From NCBI GenBank assembly GCA_029216955.1, contig JANAVB010031417.1, forward strand, positions 14,873,717-14,937,716: a stretch of 64,000 bases of DNA, in the 5' to 3' direction. Positions 12,166 through 25,246 of this stretch are shown here, piece by piece. Below the pieces are notes generated by a model. The model was given only the letters and a program-made list of their open reading frames with translations, ran no database searches and had not been told where the DNA came from. Position numbers and translations under genes: made by a program. How positions within the stretch are numbered: the first letter of the stretch is position 1; every line of letters starts with the position of its first letter. The DNA comes from Iris pallida (taxonomy: Eukaryota; Streptophyta; Magnoliopsida; Asparagales; Iridaceae).

Positions 12166-13760
12166 ATCAAACAACCCTATCCAGTTGCATGGAAAGAAGT
12201 CCCATTTCCTCCAAATACAAGATTCCCATAATTTCGCTGTTTGACGGCAGCACTTCTCCGAGTCAGTTCATTAACCACTTTGAGGTAATGACTGTTCAAC
12301 TTCAGCCAAATGACGCTCTTCTTAACATGAGATTCGTCGGCTGTTTAGCCGGTGTGGCATACGATTGGTATAGAAGCTTGCCAGATGGCTGTATCACTTC
12401 TTTCTCGGGTCTTAAACAAATCTTCTTGAAGCAATTCTATCGAAGGGATCAACGATATGACCATGTCAGCCCTTAATAAATCAAACAAAGACATAATAAA
12501 ACTGCTGAAGTTTTTATTGAAAGATTCCGCCGAGAAGCTTTAAAGATGCCTCATGGGACACCGGCCGCTGTAACTATAGACACCTGCAAGGCAAATCTTT
12601 TGCCTATTATCAGCATGTGGACAGGGTCAACTCAGTTCCAAGACTGGCCATCCTTCATTGTCAATGCTAAAGCAGCTGAAGTTAGCGCTGACAATTTAAG
12701 CAGTTGGGGGTACACATGTCTAACCCCGACCGGTATGAACATCAGACATCGGGTGGGGTAATCGCCAGAACAACCGCAAGGGAAAAAGACTTTGAATATC
12801 ACTTGAAGAACAAGAATCTCTGGCGGTCAACGTAGCTCCACCTACGTCTACTTCTACTCCTTTTGCACCTCCACCAAGGGAACCTCGTCCGAAAGTAGAG
12901 TACTCCTTTGACGAGAACGATACCGTGAGCATCTTAGATTTTGATCAAAAGCATAAGCTCCAACTCCCAGACCCGAAAAGCCTGATGAGGTCGGTAAGAC
13001 TGATCATCCCAGTATTGTGTCTATCACAGGTTCATTGGGCATCCCACTCGAGCATGTTATGTGCTCAAAGCAAGATTCAAGAGCTAGTCAACGCTGGTGT
13101 TGTCACTCTGCAGCAAGACGAGAAGACTGTTACCCGCGAACATGGTCTCAGTACAGTTCGGTAACTTCTCTCCACAAATGGTACAATATGGTGTCATCCC
13201 TATCCCCAAGCCACTCTTGAGATCGAGAATCTCCCTCCTCCACGAAGTGAAGGTCTCGTCCCCTTATCTCTTGACAATGGTGAGATTATGTGGATTCATC
13301 CTATCTTGCTTCGGAGTTCGAAGTTCCCTCTTCCTCCAAGAAAAAAGACCGCTCCAAAAGCAAAACAAAGATCTGCAATATGGTGTCTTTTGACCCCATA
13401 GTTGAAGAGGAATTCCTGCTGGGCACCAGTCAGGGAAAGCCTACTTACGGAAGTTCCTGAAAATCAAGAAAACCCTGCTTCTCTTCTTCTGAGTCCGCTC
13501 CAGTGCAACCTGTCTCTACTGAAGACATCCCTTCTGCATCCTCACCGGCTTTAGAACCTACTCATCCCAAGCCGACGGTAGCTGACAAAGGCAAAAAACA
13601 AGTCCGCTTCGACAAACCTTTGAAGAAGTCATCTCCTTTTGGACTTGAGAAGCCTTACAACTTTGATATCTTGGCTCAACTAGCCCAATACACCCCAGGC
13701 TGTCATCTTCTTCGAGCTCTTGCGCCTCTCCAAAGAGACTCAAGAAACTCTGAGTGAAGC
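12166..13760 (+). pseudogene. Y gag, first copy
   Basis: Fragments match the gag at 30692-32194: a capsid region (ISLFDGSTSPSQFINHF, FVGCLAGVAYDWYRSLPDG) followed by a basic and Pro-rich part. At least eight one-base indels break it relative to the other copy. At about 13630 it lacks the extra A found in the second copy, so here gag runs in frame into protease; that is probably the ancestral state. Confidence 0.75.
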
Positions 13761-15060
13761 TCTAATGCACGCGGAAATCTGTCTAACCCTTCTAAAGAAG
13801 CCGAAGGCAGAGCCTGTCTCTTGCCTCTATTGTCACAGTGTGTTGGAGTTAATTCCAAACATCACCTTCACACAGGATGAATGCTGATGGAAGACAATAG
13901 GCATGACCGTCCTCTATACTATACAGGATATGTCGACTCGATAAAAGTTGATCGTATTCTGATAGATCCAGGGTCAGCACTCAGCATCATGCCAAAGACA
14001 ATGTTAGATGCACTGAAGATCCCAGTACATAGTCTTTCTCCACAATCACTACCATCTTGGGGTTCAACCAGGGAAGAAGTGAACCTCTGGGCAAGATTCG
14101 CCTAAAACTCCAAATAGGCAATCTCCGCACAAGTGACCTTCTACATCATTGACAACCATGGTTGTTCTTACAATGCTCTGTTGGGGAGACCATTCCTACA
14201 TGAACACAACATTGTTTCTTCTACTCTCCATCAATATTTCAAATACGTTAATGACAAGGGAGAAGTTCAAAATGAGGTTACAGATCTCTATCATTTCAAA
14301 GGTATCGAAGCATACTGCAACGACGCTCGCAGTATAAGATAAGACGTTTCAGAGGTAGTACTGGCTCTAGACTCTGAAGAAGAACAAGAAGCAGTGTCCA
14401 ACGACACCCTCATCATACCTGTCAAAGGACGTGTTTCTCGTCCTCAACCTCCAAACCACTGGCTATTCACTTGCCATCCAGAAGCAACCAACTGATGATG
14501 GTCAAGATCAAGGGAGCTCACCTCTTCTGAGCCACTTGTTATCGACTTACGTCGTAACAAGGATAAAAGGGAGCTCACCTCTTCTGAGCCACTTGTTATT
14601 GATTTATCTTGTAACAAGGATAAAATGGAGCTCACCTCTTCTGAGCCATTTGTTGACCTTCGTCGTAACAAGTCCAATCCTCCTCCACGTTCTTCTTCTT
14701 CCCCTCTTGTAATCAATCTGACCAACGCTGCTAAGGCTACAGGTCCTGTTGTAAATACAGATGTACAAATCAATGAAAAAGCATCTCCTTTCCAGTATAC
14801 TGATGTCATTTATCATGCTAAATGCTATTGGATATTTAGATAGCTTTCAGTCATTTACAATGGGAGTTGTACAGTCTCTTCAAACAGAAGTCTCGCTCGA
14901 ACACCCAGATGATTCATACTTTATTGTCCCAAAGAGAGGCGAGGTCCAATCATACTTTTTAGTAAAGGACCAGAACAAAAATTTAGTTATACGGATGATA
15001 GCAAAAGTAACGATACGGGACATCTCCAACTTCGTCGTTACAGTCAATCAATATCATCCG
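13761..15060 (+). pseudogene. Y protease and linker, first copy (ends at assembly gap)
   Basis: Contains the aspartic protease motif ILIDPGSALSIMP with the catalytic Asp intact, unlike the second copy (ILINPGS). It then has the three 57-bp linker repeats (14510-14680) and stops at the N gap inside the linker, equivalent to 33628. Multiple frameshifts and a lost codon in the third repeat fit sequencing errors near a contig end or real decay. Confidence 0.7.
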
Positions 15061-15073
15061 NNNNNNNNNNNNN
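15061..15073. other. Assembly gap (13 N)
   Basis: Thirteen undetermined bases sit exactly where the first copy of the duplicated block ends (equivalent to 33628) and the second begins (equivalent to 4144). Confidence 1.
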
Positions 15074-15455
15074 TCAACCTTGCTATTTGAGTGTACTTCC
15101 TTTACGCGTAACTTTATGTTTACGCGTACTCTTCTAAGTTTGGCGTAAGACCAGTTTTACGCCCGACTCTATTTTACGCAGGCAGGCTTTTACGCAGGCA
15201 GGCTTTTTATGCGCGTATTGTTGCCTGAGCATAAAGCTTGGGCGTAGACTAGTCATGGCATAGATCAACCTTTTGCATGAACTCGATAATCTTGGCATGT
15301 TAATATTTAATACATATGGTTGTGTAGAATGTGTCCTATGTCTTGATTGGTTTATGGATACCCAGTATGACTGGAATTAAACCCTGAGAGTTGTAGACTC
15401 GACCCCACTGAATACTAGTTGACTTTCATGCCTTGTCACCATTGATAATGATTGT
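15074..15455 (+). mobile_element. X LTR fragment, second copy
   Basis: Matches 4144-4508, including the ACGCG-rich array and GACTCGACCCCACTG. A short TTTTACGCAGGCAGGC duplication is present here only. It ends in ATTGT directly before the Y LTR. Confidence 0.85.
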
Positions 15456-16307
15456 TGTAGGTCCTAAAAATCAAGTTGCACCCATCAAAGAAGCAATGAA
15501 AATCAAATTATGCATCCTTTAAATGAACTGCGCAGGAGACAGATTGCACAACAACTCAACTGCGCAAGCTGAATTGCGCGCCCATCCAAGCGCGCTAGCT
15601 GACGTGGCAACGTCATCATTACCTGACACAAAATCAGATCTTCTGACAACTGACAGCCCGAAGAACGAGGAAACTGTTCGTTTCTTGTGCCACACCGCCA
15701 TGACAGCTGTCTAGCACGATCCAGCTGCCAAAAGCCAGCGTGGTCTGACAGCTAACCTCAGTACAATCCGAGTCTTCGCACAACCCATTGGAAGCGCAGT
15801 CTGATGCTAGCGCAGTTCAAGTGGCGCAATCCATCAAGATAACTAACATTCTGTACGTGGCATACATGCCATCAATTGCTCACCACGTGGCAACCATCTG
15901 TACACGACCAAGCGTATTTCAATCAAACAATGCCACGCGTCTCATACAGTTGGTCCACGATCGAGTAACTGCCAGCGCAGTTCGCTGCTTGCGCAGTCCA
16001 ATGCCTGCGCAATCCATCCTACGCAATCCAAAATAACTACTAATTAGTTATTTTCCAGAACTCTATAAATAGAGTTTCAAGTCCTTCATTATGAACATCA
16101 GATCATTCAAGATCATCACCAGAGATCAGGAGTTCTTGCCAAAGTGCTGCTACATTCTTCAGAGGCTATCGTCTTCAAAGTTCACATCGTCCAAGGGATA
16201 AAGCGATCGTCTTCAGATCGGATTCCTATAGTTGTACTTTCCCAGAATTCTATTGTAATCTTCTTACAAAGTTTGTGAAATAAAGAACCCTTTTGTTTTT
16301 GTAAACA
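15456..16307 (+). mobile_element. Y 5' LTR (852 bp)
   Basis: TGTAGGTCC to AACA ends, TATA box at 16064-16071, followed by the primer-binding site at 16311. It differs from the 3' LTR (48419-49269) at scattered positions, so the Y insertion is older than T. Confidence 0.9.
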
Positions 16308-16309
16308 AA

Positions 16310-17318
16310 ATGGTGACTCTGCTGGGGACGACTTTCTCCTCCGACGAGGAAGTGACAACTCAATGTGACGCTGCATCTATCGGAAAGACGCAGAAGACGT
16401 TGGTTGTAAAGGTCAATCAGATGGCCTACGAGGCGATGATCAACTCCGGGACTACTCGTCGTACTGCAACTTCTGCCAAGAGCAAAGTCTGTTCAGTATG
16501 GACTCCAAAGTCCTCTGCACAATCCTCTGCGCAATCCTCTGCGCAGTCTGCTGTCTCTGCTCCCAAAATGCTGCACAGTCTGCTGCCTTTACTGCCCATA
16601 CGCAGTAAATTGGTCCTCTTGCCAGTGCACAAACCACTTCCTATGCTGCCCTGGCAAAGTGCAAGACTCCTCTTCCCCTGGCACAGTTGGCTGCAACTCT
16701 TCCTGTGCAGTCCACCACTCCATCAACCAGAGTGCAACTCAAGCACTCTGAAATCTAAACTCCTGCTGCGCAAGCTACAGTGTCTGGGCTAAAAGGCCAT
16801 CTGTCAAAGCTTCTCATGCACAACCAGTCAATGCGCCTACTGCCACTTCAACCCCTGCGCAAACTGTGCCAGCGCAGTCTAAGTGGGATAGTCTTTTGGC
16901 TACTCTCCCTTCTTCTCACAGCAAGGGAAAAAACTCTGCTCCTCTTCCCAAGCACCCTGTTGCTCCAGCACAATCCACTGGGGGTAGTCTGCTGACTATT
17001 CCTCCTCCTCCTCAGAACAAAGGAAAAGGCCCGTTGGTCTTTTCTCAAACTTTCTCGTTCCATGACTTGGAAGACAACGAGGGAAACGCTCTTTAGCCAA
17101 CCCTTCTTCACAAAACAAGGGAAAAGGTCCTTTGGTCTTTTCTCAGTCTTCCCGGGTTTTTACTTCGGAAGATCAATCTGAACGTGCCTCGGCACTAATC
17201 AGTACAAAGACTCTCTCAAACAAGAGTTCTGCTCTTCCTGCCAAAGAGAAATGTACTGATCAAAGAGGTATTCTGCCTACTCCGGTAGCAGAATTCCAAG
17301 ATCTCCCAACTCTCCGGA
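16310..17318 (+). pseudogene. Y polyprotein N-terminal region, second copy, part 1
   Basis: Starts at the ATG overlapping the primer-binding site. It shows SAQ repeats (SSAQSSAQSSAQSAVS) and then loses frame near 16570, where copies disagree by one base. A further frameshift near 16785 and a stop near 17094 break it. The solo M LTR inserted after TCTCCGGA. Function unknown; it is the equivalent of the extra frame found before gag in Ogre-type elements. Confidence 0.65.
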
Positions 17319-20300
17319 TGTCACGACCCGGTACCCAAATTGTTGGGCCGGGCCGAGCCATGTCCAGCCTACGCTTGGTTAAAGCGCAGTAAGCTGTTCT
17401 AAGAATAGACAATAAATGATCTAAGCTACTAACAGTTCTAAAATCACATTTAAATGTTCATCACAACACAGCATCTATAAGCGAAGGTAACATAAGCACA
17501 GACTTAATACATAACCAAAGTATCTAACTGGAGACAAAGTCCAGTATCCAAATATAAGTATAGACAAAGTCTAGCCTCAAAACACAAAAAAATAACTAAG
17601 CAAGGTTCCCCGCTGGGGCCTCTTCTGGAGCTAAGGCCAGGTCCTCAATGCAGTACCATAATATGTAACACACATCGTTTCCTTCTCGAAAAGTACACCT
17701 ACAACGTTATCCTGTCAGGACGGGAGCAAGTACAACCTCTACAACTAAAGTACTGAACATATAATGAAAGGGATGTACAATAAGAAATATGGTGTGATAA
17801 GTCTATAAAACAGGAAATACCAGAAACATGGCCTCATGGTACAACTGGGATCACAATATCATAGTAACACAGGGAACATGGCATATCTGGAATCATGGTA
17901 TATCTCATAATCTAGCATGGCAAGGATACATATGTCATAGAGACAGATGTATATGTAATGTTTAAAACTGTAGCAGGTACGTGATCGGTCAATAGATGTA
18001 CAATGTGCTGTGGCACATAATGAAAATACATACGTACAAGTAGACAAGCATAGGTGTACATCCGTACAGAAAATGCGGGATATTTACCTGCGGCAAGGTA
18101 TGCATATAAAATGCGACCAAGCTCGCTACTATAGGGGGGTCGTGATCACGTACACTACTATCAGTTTCCCCATAACCCATATTCTATCATGTGAGAGATA
18201 CGAGAACAGTAAAAGCATGAGAGACACTGGGAGTAATATAAGCATAGCCGGTACTGGGAACAGTATGAAACATGTGAATACTCCGAGTAGTACAAAAGCA
18301 TAGTAAAACATGTACTGAGAACCAGTAAGGAACATGAGAAGATATGATAACTGTCCTAAGCATGGTAGGGACCAATTTAATGTAACATGTGAAGATTTAA
18401 CTTGCAGTTATTCAGAAAGCAGTATTTTAACAGGGTTAATACATGTTCTAGCATTAAAAGACAGTAAATGAGTGTGTAGATGTACTTGCCTCGAGCAAAG
18501 CAAGAATACTAGTACGAAGATATAGATGTCCGGTGTCCTGTCAATAATGACATACAAACTCAGTTCTAAGCTATGATCAAGATTACACTAGTGGTGTGAC
18601 ACGACGCCTAACTGGATACCAGCCAAGTGGGGACCTAGCAAAAGTCTAATGTGAAGTGCCACTATACACAAACTAACTCTCTAGGGTCTTTACACTAGTG
18701 CGGGGTGAGGTCCAATACGACTAAAACACGAAACAACATAAAATGTTGCAAGTCGTAATTATTCAATAATTAAATCTACTGTACACTATGTTCCAATAAT
18801 TTAGAGATAGACAAAAAGCTTAAATAATATAAAATAAAGTACCAAAATAATCCTTGTTAATTATAGAAATTTATACTAATTTTTTTGGGATTTATAAACC
18901 CTCATAAATATTTATTAAAAATCAGCAAACATAAATATACTGAAAATGAGTTCTGTTTTCCTATTTTTATAAAATACCAAAAGTACTTATTAAATGCTAA
19001 AAAATTATAATAAATTAGCTAAATTAACATAATATTAAATACCATTTTTCCAAGATTTTTACAGTAATTAAAATTATATAAAAATTCAAACCAGAAAGCA
19101 ACAATATCTAGAAAATAAATAATTATAAATTAAGGATAATACATAATCAAAATCTACAGATGTTGTCGGATGATAAAATATTCACCAATGTGTCCAGAAC
19201 GGTCAAATCAGCTAGGATAGCCTACCCATAAGTCTAATTTAGATACAGGAGCAAAACGGTAATTTCGGGTCAAAATGATGTCCGCCGTTGGACACACTTT
19301 GCACCGAAAAACGTGTCGGGATAGAAGTCTACAAAACCTAGCAATTATATGTCCACAAATCCAGAATGATGATACGAACCCAACGGTATGTCCGAAATAG
19401 GATTCCGATGTGCCGATCTCAAAATGATACGTTGACGCGACATTTGGTATCCGATTTGCACGGAAATGCGTGCCGGAGCAAATACCTTCAAAACTCAGCA
19501 AATTATATGTCAACGAGTCCAAAATAACGATACGAACTCAACGATATATCCGGAAGTGGATTCCGATGAGCCGAACTCAAAGTGACCCGTTGACTCGAAA
19601 AGTGGGACCCGCTTTGCACCGAAATACGTGCCAGGGCCCACGTTCTCCAAATCAAGCAAATTTTATATGAAAACATGCTAGAACGTTGCCACTAGTCTAC
19701 TGTGGTGTCAGAAATTGAATTCGGAGTCCCGGGTTCAAAAATGGAATTTAACAAGTGCAAATTAAAGAATTCGGACGGCCAACTTTGGCGTCGAATTCGA
19801 CCAACCAAACGTGCTTATAATGAAACGAAATCTAAAGGAGACAGGAAGATGGTTATACCAGCTATGCACAGGAACTGGTAGCGCATCAACCAGAGCTGCG
19901 ACGGCGAAGTTACGAGCTGACGAAGTCGGCTCCACGAACTGTCCAAAAACAGTTCAATTTAAAACGTCAACTTGGTGGCCAGTTTTGAGGTATCAAACGA
20001 CGAAATTAACGGACGAAAATTAACAGGAGTGAAGATGGATATACCGAGATTGCGACGAAGCAAGAAGTTCGCCGATCCAACGGTCGAATCTTCCAGAAAA
20101 TACGCACGAAGTCGCTGTCCCGAAACACAATTTCTGAAACTTGAAATCGCGCGCGTCGAGGGATTTCGACGTAAACGCACGAATCGTGTGTTTAACACGT
20201 CGGGGAGGAAGGCGGAGGCCAGGGGGTGATCGTCGGGGGGTCGTGCGCCGGGGGGGGTCGCCGGTGGCCGGTGGCGGCCGCGGGGGCGCGCGCCACGCGC

Positions 20301-21857
20301 CCATGCGCGCGCGGGGGGCGGCGCGGCAGCTACTGCCGCATGCTGCTGCTGCTGCTCGCAGCTGCTGCTGTGGCACGTGGTGCGGCAACGTGCGGCGGTG
20401 CGTCGGGGCACGGCGAGGGGGGCTGTGCGGTGGTGGCGGCGGCTTGTGGAGGTGGTGGCGGTGGTGGGAAGATGATGGTGAGGGTGATGGGAAGAGGAAA
20501 AAATAGAGGAAGAGGAGGAGGAGAAGAGGAGGAGACTCTCGGCCATGGGGGAGGGTTCGGCCGGAGTGGGCTGGGGTGGTCGACAGTGAGGGGGTGTGGA
20601 GGACTCTGGTGGTGGTCGTGGGTGTGTGTTGAGAGTAAGAGAGAGATGTATGTGTGTGTGTATGTTTATATGTGTGAGGGTGTAAATAGAAAGAGAGAGT
20701 GAGAATAGTGAGTGAGAGATATTTGAGAAAGAATAGGTGGTCGGCTAAGGGGGGGGTGTTGTGCTGGAAGGAGAGGGGATGTGATGGGGTGTTGTGTGGG
20801 AGTAATAGGAGAGAGAGAGAGAGTTGTTTTATATATAATATATATATATATGTAGGTATATATAAAGAGAGGTAGAGAGAGAAAAGTATAGAGAGAGGGG
20901 GGGGTGTTCGGCCATGGGGATGGCTGGCTGTGATGGGAGTGTGAGAGAGAGTGTGGTGAGGTGGTGTTTGTTTAATAATAGGAGAGAGAGAGTTATTTAT
21001 ATACATTATATATGTATGTATATATATATATGTATAGATATTTGTAAAGTAGAAGAGGAAGTGATATTTCCAAAATAGAAAAAATAGAAAATTAAGCGGG
21101 GTATTTGAGAGCATGAGAGGGCAACATGAGCGTGGGCTCGGGTTCGGTCGAACCGGGTCGGGTCAAAATCGAACCGGGTGCAATAATTGGATTAAAATGG
21201 GTATTTATGATCACGGGAAAATAAATAATATGCGGGGACTCCAATAAATGGGACACAAGTTTCATGTGGGTAGTAGGCTTCGTGTGGGCCACGTCCATAC
21301 TTTGGGTTGACTAGGTTGGATCGATGTCGGGTCCCGAAATTAAATTGGAAATTAAATCGGGTTTCACGGTAGATAATTAATCGGCCTAAATTGAACCGAA
21401 AGTTGTGCGAAGAAAATGGAGCACAAAATGGAGTGTCTGAGTGGGACACGAAGGTCATGGGTGGAGAGCGTCTCGAGTAGATCATTTATGAGAAGTTGGT
21501 TTCGAGAAATAGCTGATCTGGTGCTCCTAAACTAAAAGCAACGGTAACGTGCAAACGATGATCAAAAATAAAAGTGGGAATATATTCAACGATTAATCGG
21601 TCTAAGTTGACCCAAAGTTGCGCGATACAAAAAGAGCAAGGGAACAAGTTCAAGTGGGACACGATATATCAAAACGAAGATAATCTTGTCTACTTCAAAA
21701 CTCGTGAAGAGAGTTTTCAAGGATTGGCATCCCTGACGCTCCAGAAGTCAAAGACATGGAAAGGTACATTAATGATCTAAACAATTAAATAATAAATATT
21801 TATCGAAAATAATTTATTTAGAAATTTTAAAATAGCCCTAAAATTCAGGGGCTTACA
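17319..21857 (-). mobile_element. Solo LTR of chromovirus M (4539 bp), second copy
   Basis: Same insertion as 6372-10954, with the same target duplication CCGGA (17314-17318 and 21858-21862). It is 44 bases shorter, partly because of a shorter TA microsatellite. Minus-strand termini are TGTAAGCC and GGTCGTGACA. No internal coding region is present. Confidence 0.9.
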
Positions 21858-23026
21858 CCGGATATCCCGCTCAAAGCAAGGAAAATTACGGGTGTCTCAG
21901 ACAGAAGCCCCTGGGGGTGAGTTTATTGATCTACGGGATTATCTCAATAGACCTCGGTCTACATCAACTTCGGCGAAACGCAAGCAGCCAATGTCGAAGA
22001 CGAACCCGCATCAAAGGAAACTTCCAGGATCAAAAATCCTGACACTTATGCTAATGAAGTGAGTACTTCCCTGTACGCAAGGGACAAACATCTGAAGAAC
22101 CGGAACCATGTTCCGAATGTTGTCAAAGAACATATCCCTCAACCTTCTTTTCGTCCCGTCGTTGTTTCTGATCTCCGAGAGCATCTCAAGCAAAAGAGGG
22201 ACAATATTTCAACACCTCCAGTTCAGCTACTTGGACACCATTGTAATCACAGGTTGTCATCAAGTGCTGTTGCCAGACAACAAAACGATCTGTCTTCGAT
22301 CGTTTGAATTTTGCAACTTCAGAACCAATGTCGAAAGACGAGGACGAAATGTTGTATGCTTCTGTCAACATGGCTTCCCGATATACTGGGGGTAGGAAAT
22401 GCTCCAAGCACGATAAGCCTCGTAGACCCAGTCAAAGATATCTGGATCTACTCCAAGAATCTTCTGAAGGAGTATTCCAACAAACTCGATCCCGAAGCTG
22501 AGATACAATCGGTCAAAGGAATCTTCTCCAAGATCCTTCCGGTCATCCCTCTTTCTAACTCAGGAGATGATTCTTTCTCTGATTATGATGCATACAGCGA
22601 AAGTTCTGAACAGACAATGTCCTCTACTGTACCTAGAGAAGTTACAGCTTATGTTGTCACTGAAGACCCAGATGCTTCTAGTTCGGCTAGTCAAGAACAA
22701 CGAATAACTGTACTAGAAGACAAGCTGAAGACCATGGCTGAAATAGTTGCAAGTATGCATTCTATCATTGTGGCCCAACATACAGTACCACCGACTGTAC
22801 CGGCTGCAAAGCCCGAGATCATAGCATCGTCGGTGCCTGTCAATGCAGGGCTGGGGGTAGTATCTCCTCAAATACCCCATGTACAAATTCAACCCACACC
22901 CAGTCAGTCAGGTACTGGGGGTAGTGCTTACCACGCTGTTCCTCCCCCTAACACTCTGATTCAGCCTGCTCCTTCTTCATCATTGGAGGATGCTAATGAA
23001 GCTGTCAAACTCTTACGCATGCAGTT
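21858..23026 (+). pseudogene. Y polyprotein N-terminal region, second copy, part 2
   Basis: Continues part 1 after the solo LTR. A 255-codon stretch (22311-23078) is open and ends in the T insertion at LRMQ. It has an acidic Ser/Asp-rich part (GDDSFSDYDAYSESSE), a short coiled coil (ITVLEDKLKTMAEIVASMHS) and a Pro/Ser-rich tail. The frame resumes after T at 30653 and runs into gag, so this region and gag were one protein. Confidence 0.7.
23022..23026. repeat. Target-site duplication CAGTT (left) of element T
   Basis: CAGTT at 23022-23026 and again at 30653-30657, directly outside the T LTR ends. The empty site in the first copy (12121-12125) has a single CAGTT followed by CGAGGCTTTC, proving the insertion point. 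Confidence 0.97.
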
Positions 23027-23289
23027 TGTAATACCCAGATCTCGTATTACGTATTTGGAATACGTATACGTAATTTGACCCGTATTGCATGTCTTCCTGC
23101 TTGATTTATTCTAGCATTTCATTGATTGGTTTATTCTTGGGTTGGTTCGGCTTGGCTTGGTTTGCTTTGGTTCATCATGAACCAAGGGGAGAACCCCTAC
23201 CTACCACCACCATCCCCATTTATTAACCCCTCATCTTTCTCTCTCTTCATTATTCTTCTTCTTCTCCACATTTACTTCTACACCTACCA

Positions 23290-23336
<47 letters not shown>

Positions 23337-23803
23337 GGCAAGTGCAAACTTGCTTCATGATGGATCTCATGTTTTATTGTTCCATTCTCTTCCTTATTAG
23401 ATTCTAAGCCTCTTTAGAACTGGAAGTTTTCGGTTTTGATGGTTATATTTTTGTAGATCTAAGTTTTAAGTCCCGTCTTGTTTAGTTTTCTTGGTTTTGA
23501 TCTCTAAAACTTGGTTATTTTCGAAAACTAATGGTTATATGTTGTAGAGAATTCAATTTCATTCAGTTTTGGCTTTTGTTTCGCTTGATTTCGACTCCGG
23601 ATGAGTAAGTTATGGCCATTACAAGTTTTCGGAACTTTCATGGCTGAACTTGCTGTTTGGGGACGATGAATCTCATGCGCCCGGGAGGCCATGCGCCGGG
23701 AGGCCATGCGCCGTGAAGTTCCGGCAACGCATTCCTTAACTCCGAGCGTGTCATGCGCGTAGGTTTCTTACGCGCATGTATTGAAGACGCAACGTGAGTT
23801 TCC

Positions 23804-24162
23804 CATGCGCCGATTCGCGCAGGAATCCCATGCGCCGATTCGTGCAGGAATCTCATGCGCCGATTCGTGCAGGAATCCCATGTGCCGATTTGTGCAGGAA
23901 TCTCATGTGCCGATTCGTACAGGAATCTCATGCGCCGATTCGTGCAGGAATCTCATGCGCCGATTCGTGCAGGAATCCCATACGCCGATTTGTGCAGGAA
24001 TCCCATGCGCCGATTTGTGCAGGAATCCCATGCGCCGATTTGTGCAGGAATCCCATGTGCCGATTCGTACAGGAATCCCATGCACCGATTCGTGCAGGAA
24101 TCCCATGCGCCGATTCGTGCAGGAATCCCATGCGCCGATTTGTGCAGGAATCCCATGCGCCG
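23804..24162 (+). repeat. 25-bp tandem array, 14 full units (5' LTR of T)
   Basis: Fourteen units of exactly 25 bases plus a 9-base partial unit. Each unit starts CATGCGC and contains GATTC and GAATC around the six bases GTGCAG, a perfect 5-bp stem-loop. Because 25 is not a multiple of three and the unit lacks stops, all six frames stay open; the resulting frames are not genes. Confidence 0.95.
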
Positions 24163-25064
24163 GAATTGCTCTATTTCACTGTTTTTGCCTGTTTAAGTTG
24201 TTTTGTAGCCAGAATCTTAAAAAACTCAAAACATAAAAGTTGTAGGTCTTTTCCTTGGCTTCAAGAATATGTCCCTAGTTATTTTATGCAAGTTTCTCTC
24301 ATTCATGGTAATGTAAGGATAGAACACGATAGTGGCCTGTTAAGGCGCACTCTTGACAAGTACCAGGTGGACATGACATGACCTGATAGTGGCCCGCCGT
24401 GGCGCACTCCTGACAAGTATACCTGACATGATATACCTCGGATTGCTGTTGCGACGGCTAACCTGACATGACATGACTTGATAAGTATAAACAACCTGGA
24501 CACCGTGGACGATTGTGCTTGTGCAATAAACCAGTCTTGTCTTGCATCATGCTTAGGATGAGACCCCTGAGTACCACGGTCAGGGGTACCTACTGAAATG
24601 GACTAAGGCTAATAACTAGATTAACACGGTAGTCATGAAGAGATTTCCCAGCTACAGGCAATCCCGTTACCTAGGTGCTCTTGGGATCTGTAGCCTACCG
24701 TCGAGTAGGGCACATTTCCAGCATACTGTCATGTGTTGCACCCTCTAAGTCACCTAAGGGTACATGCGTTTCCTAGACGATTACCCACATGAACTCAACC
24801 CCTAGTATTAACCTGGGTAACCTGGATGGTCTGCAGGGCTTGTGGTGGTAGAATATCTCATTGCATCTTGCTAGTAATTAGGCCTGTGATAATCCTAGTT
24901 AGTTAAAGTATCAAGCCGTACTTATTGTTTGGCCGTGAATGATTGAATGGAGTCTAACCCTGTCTATTCTTGCCTCGATCCTGTACAAGATCGTTACATG
25001 ACATGATTACTTGTGCTTGCTTTTTAACAATAAAGATCAGGGAACCAGTTCTGTTCAGGCGAAG

Positions 25065-25105
25065 GGTTACAACCCCGGTCCTTGTTTGGTTTACGGGTTG
25101 TAACT
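25065..25105 (+). other. Conserved LTR stem-loop, T copy 1
   Basis: GTTACAACCC (25066-25075) pairs with GGGTTGTAAC (25095-25104) around a loop with GGTCCTTGTTTGGTT. The 3' LTR copy (29713-29753) pairs 11 bases, GGTTACAACCC with GGGTTGTAACC. Confidence 0.8.
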
Positions 25106-25246
25106 GGCTCCCGGAGCAGTTCTGTATTCTCTCTTCGTTTATTGTCTTGTTATACCCCATGACATGCTCGACATGCTTTACCTTACGTCAAGATCGTGAT
25201 TATTTACACTGGCCTTATTGATAAATGGTGGGGATACCAAGTTCCG

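Larger units (their letters stand above)
4144..15060. repeat. First copy of a ~10.9 kb duplicated block
   Basis: This block matches 15074-33628 once the T insertion (23027-30652 plus one CAGTT) is removed: 10,917 bases here against about 10,924 there. Both copies share the same Y element, the same solo M LTR and the same CCGGA target duplication, so the copies split after those insertions. This copy carries many extra one-base indels in 12.1-15.06 kb, right up to the N gap. Confidence 0.9.

Noticed and set aside
20020..21114. 364-codon minus-strand frame in the solo M LTR (and 9248-10006 in the first copy)
   Set aside because: Low-complexity Ser/Pro/His/Thr and Tyr/Ile translation of microsatellites and GC-rich repeats inside an LTR; it differs in length between two copies of the same LTR.
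23804..24162. CRISPR-like appearance of the regular array
   Set aside because: Units are contiguous with no spacers, and the context is a plant LTR.
23794..24381. Long open frames over the 25-bp array (also 28354-29029 and minus-strand versions)
   Set aside because: The stop-free 25-bp unit keeps all six frames open by arithmetic; no start context, domain or conservation supports a protein.
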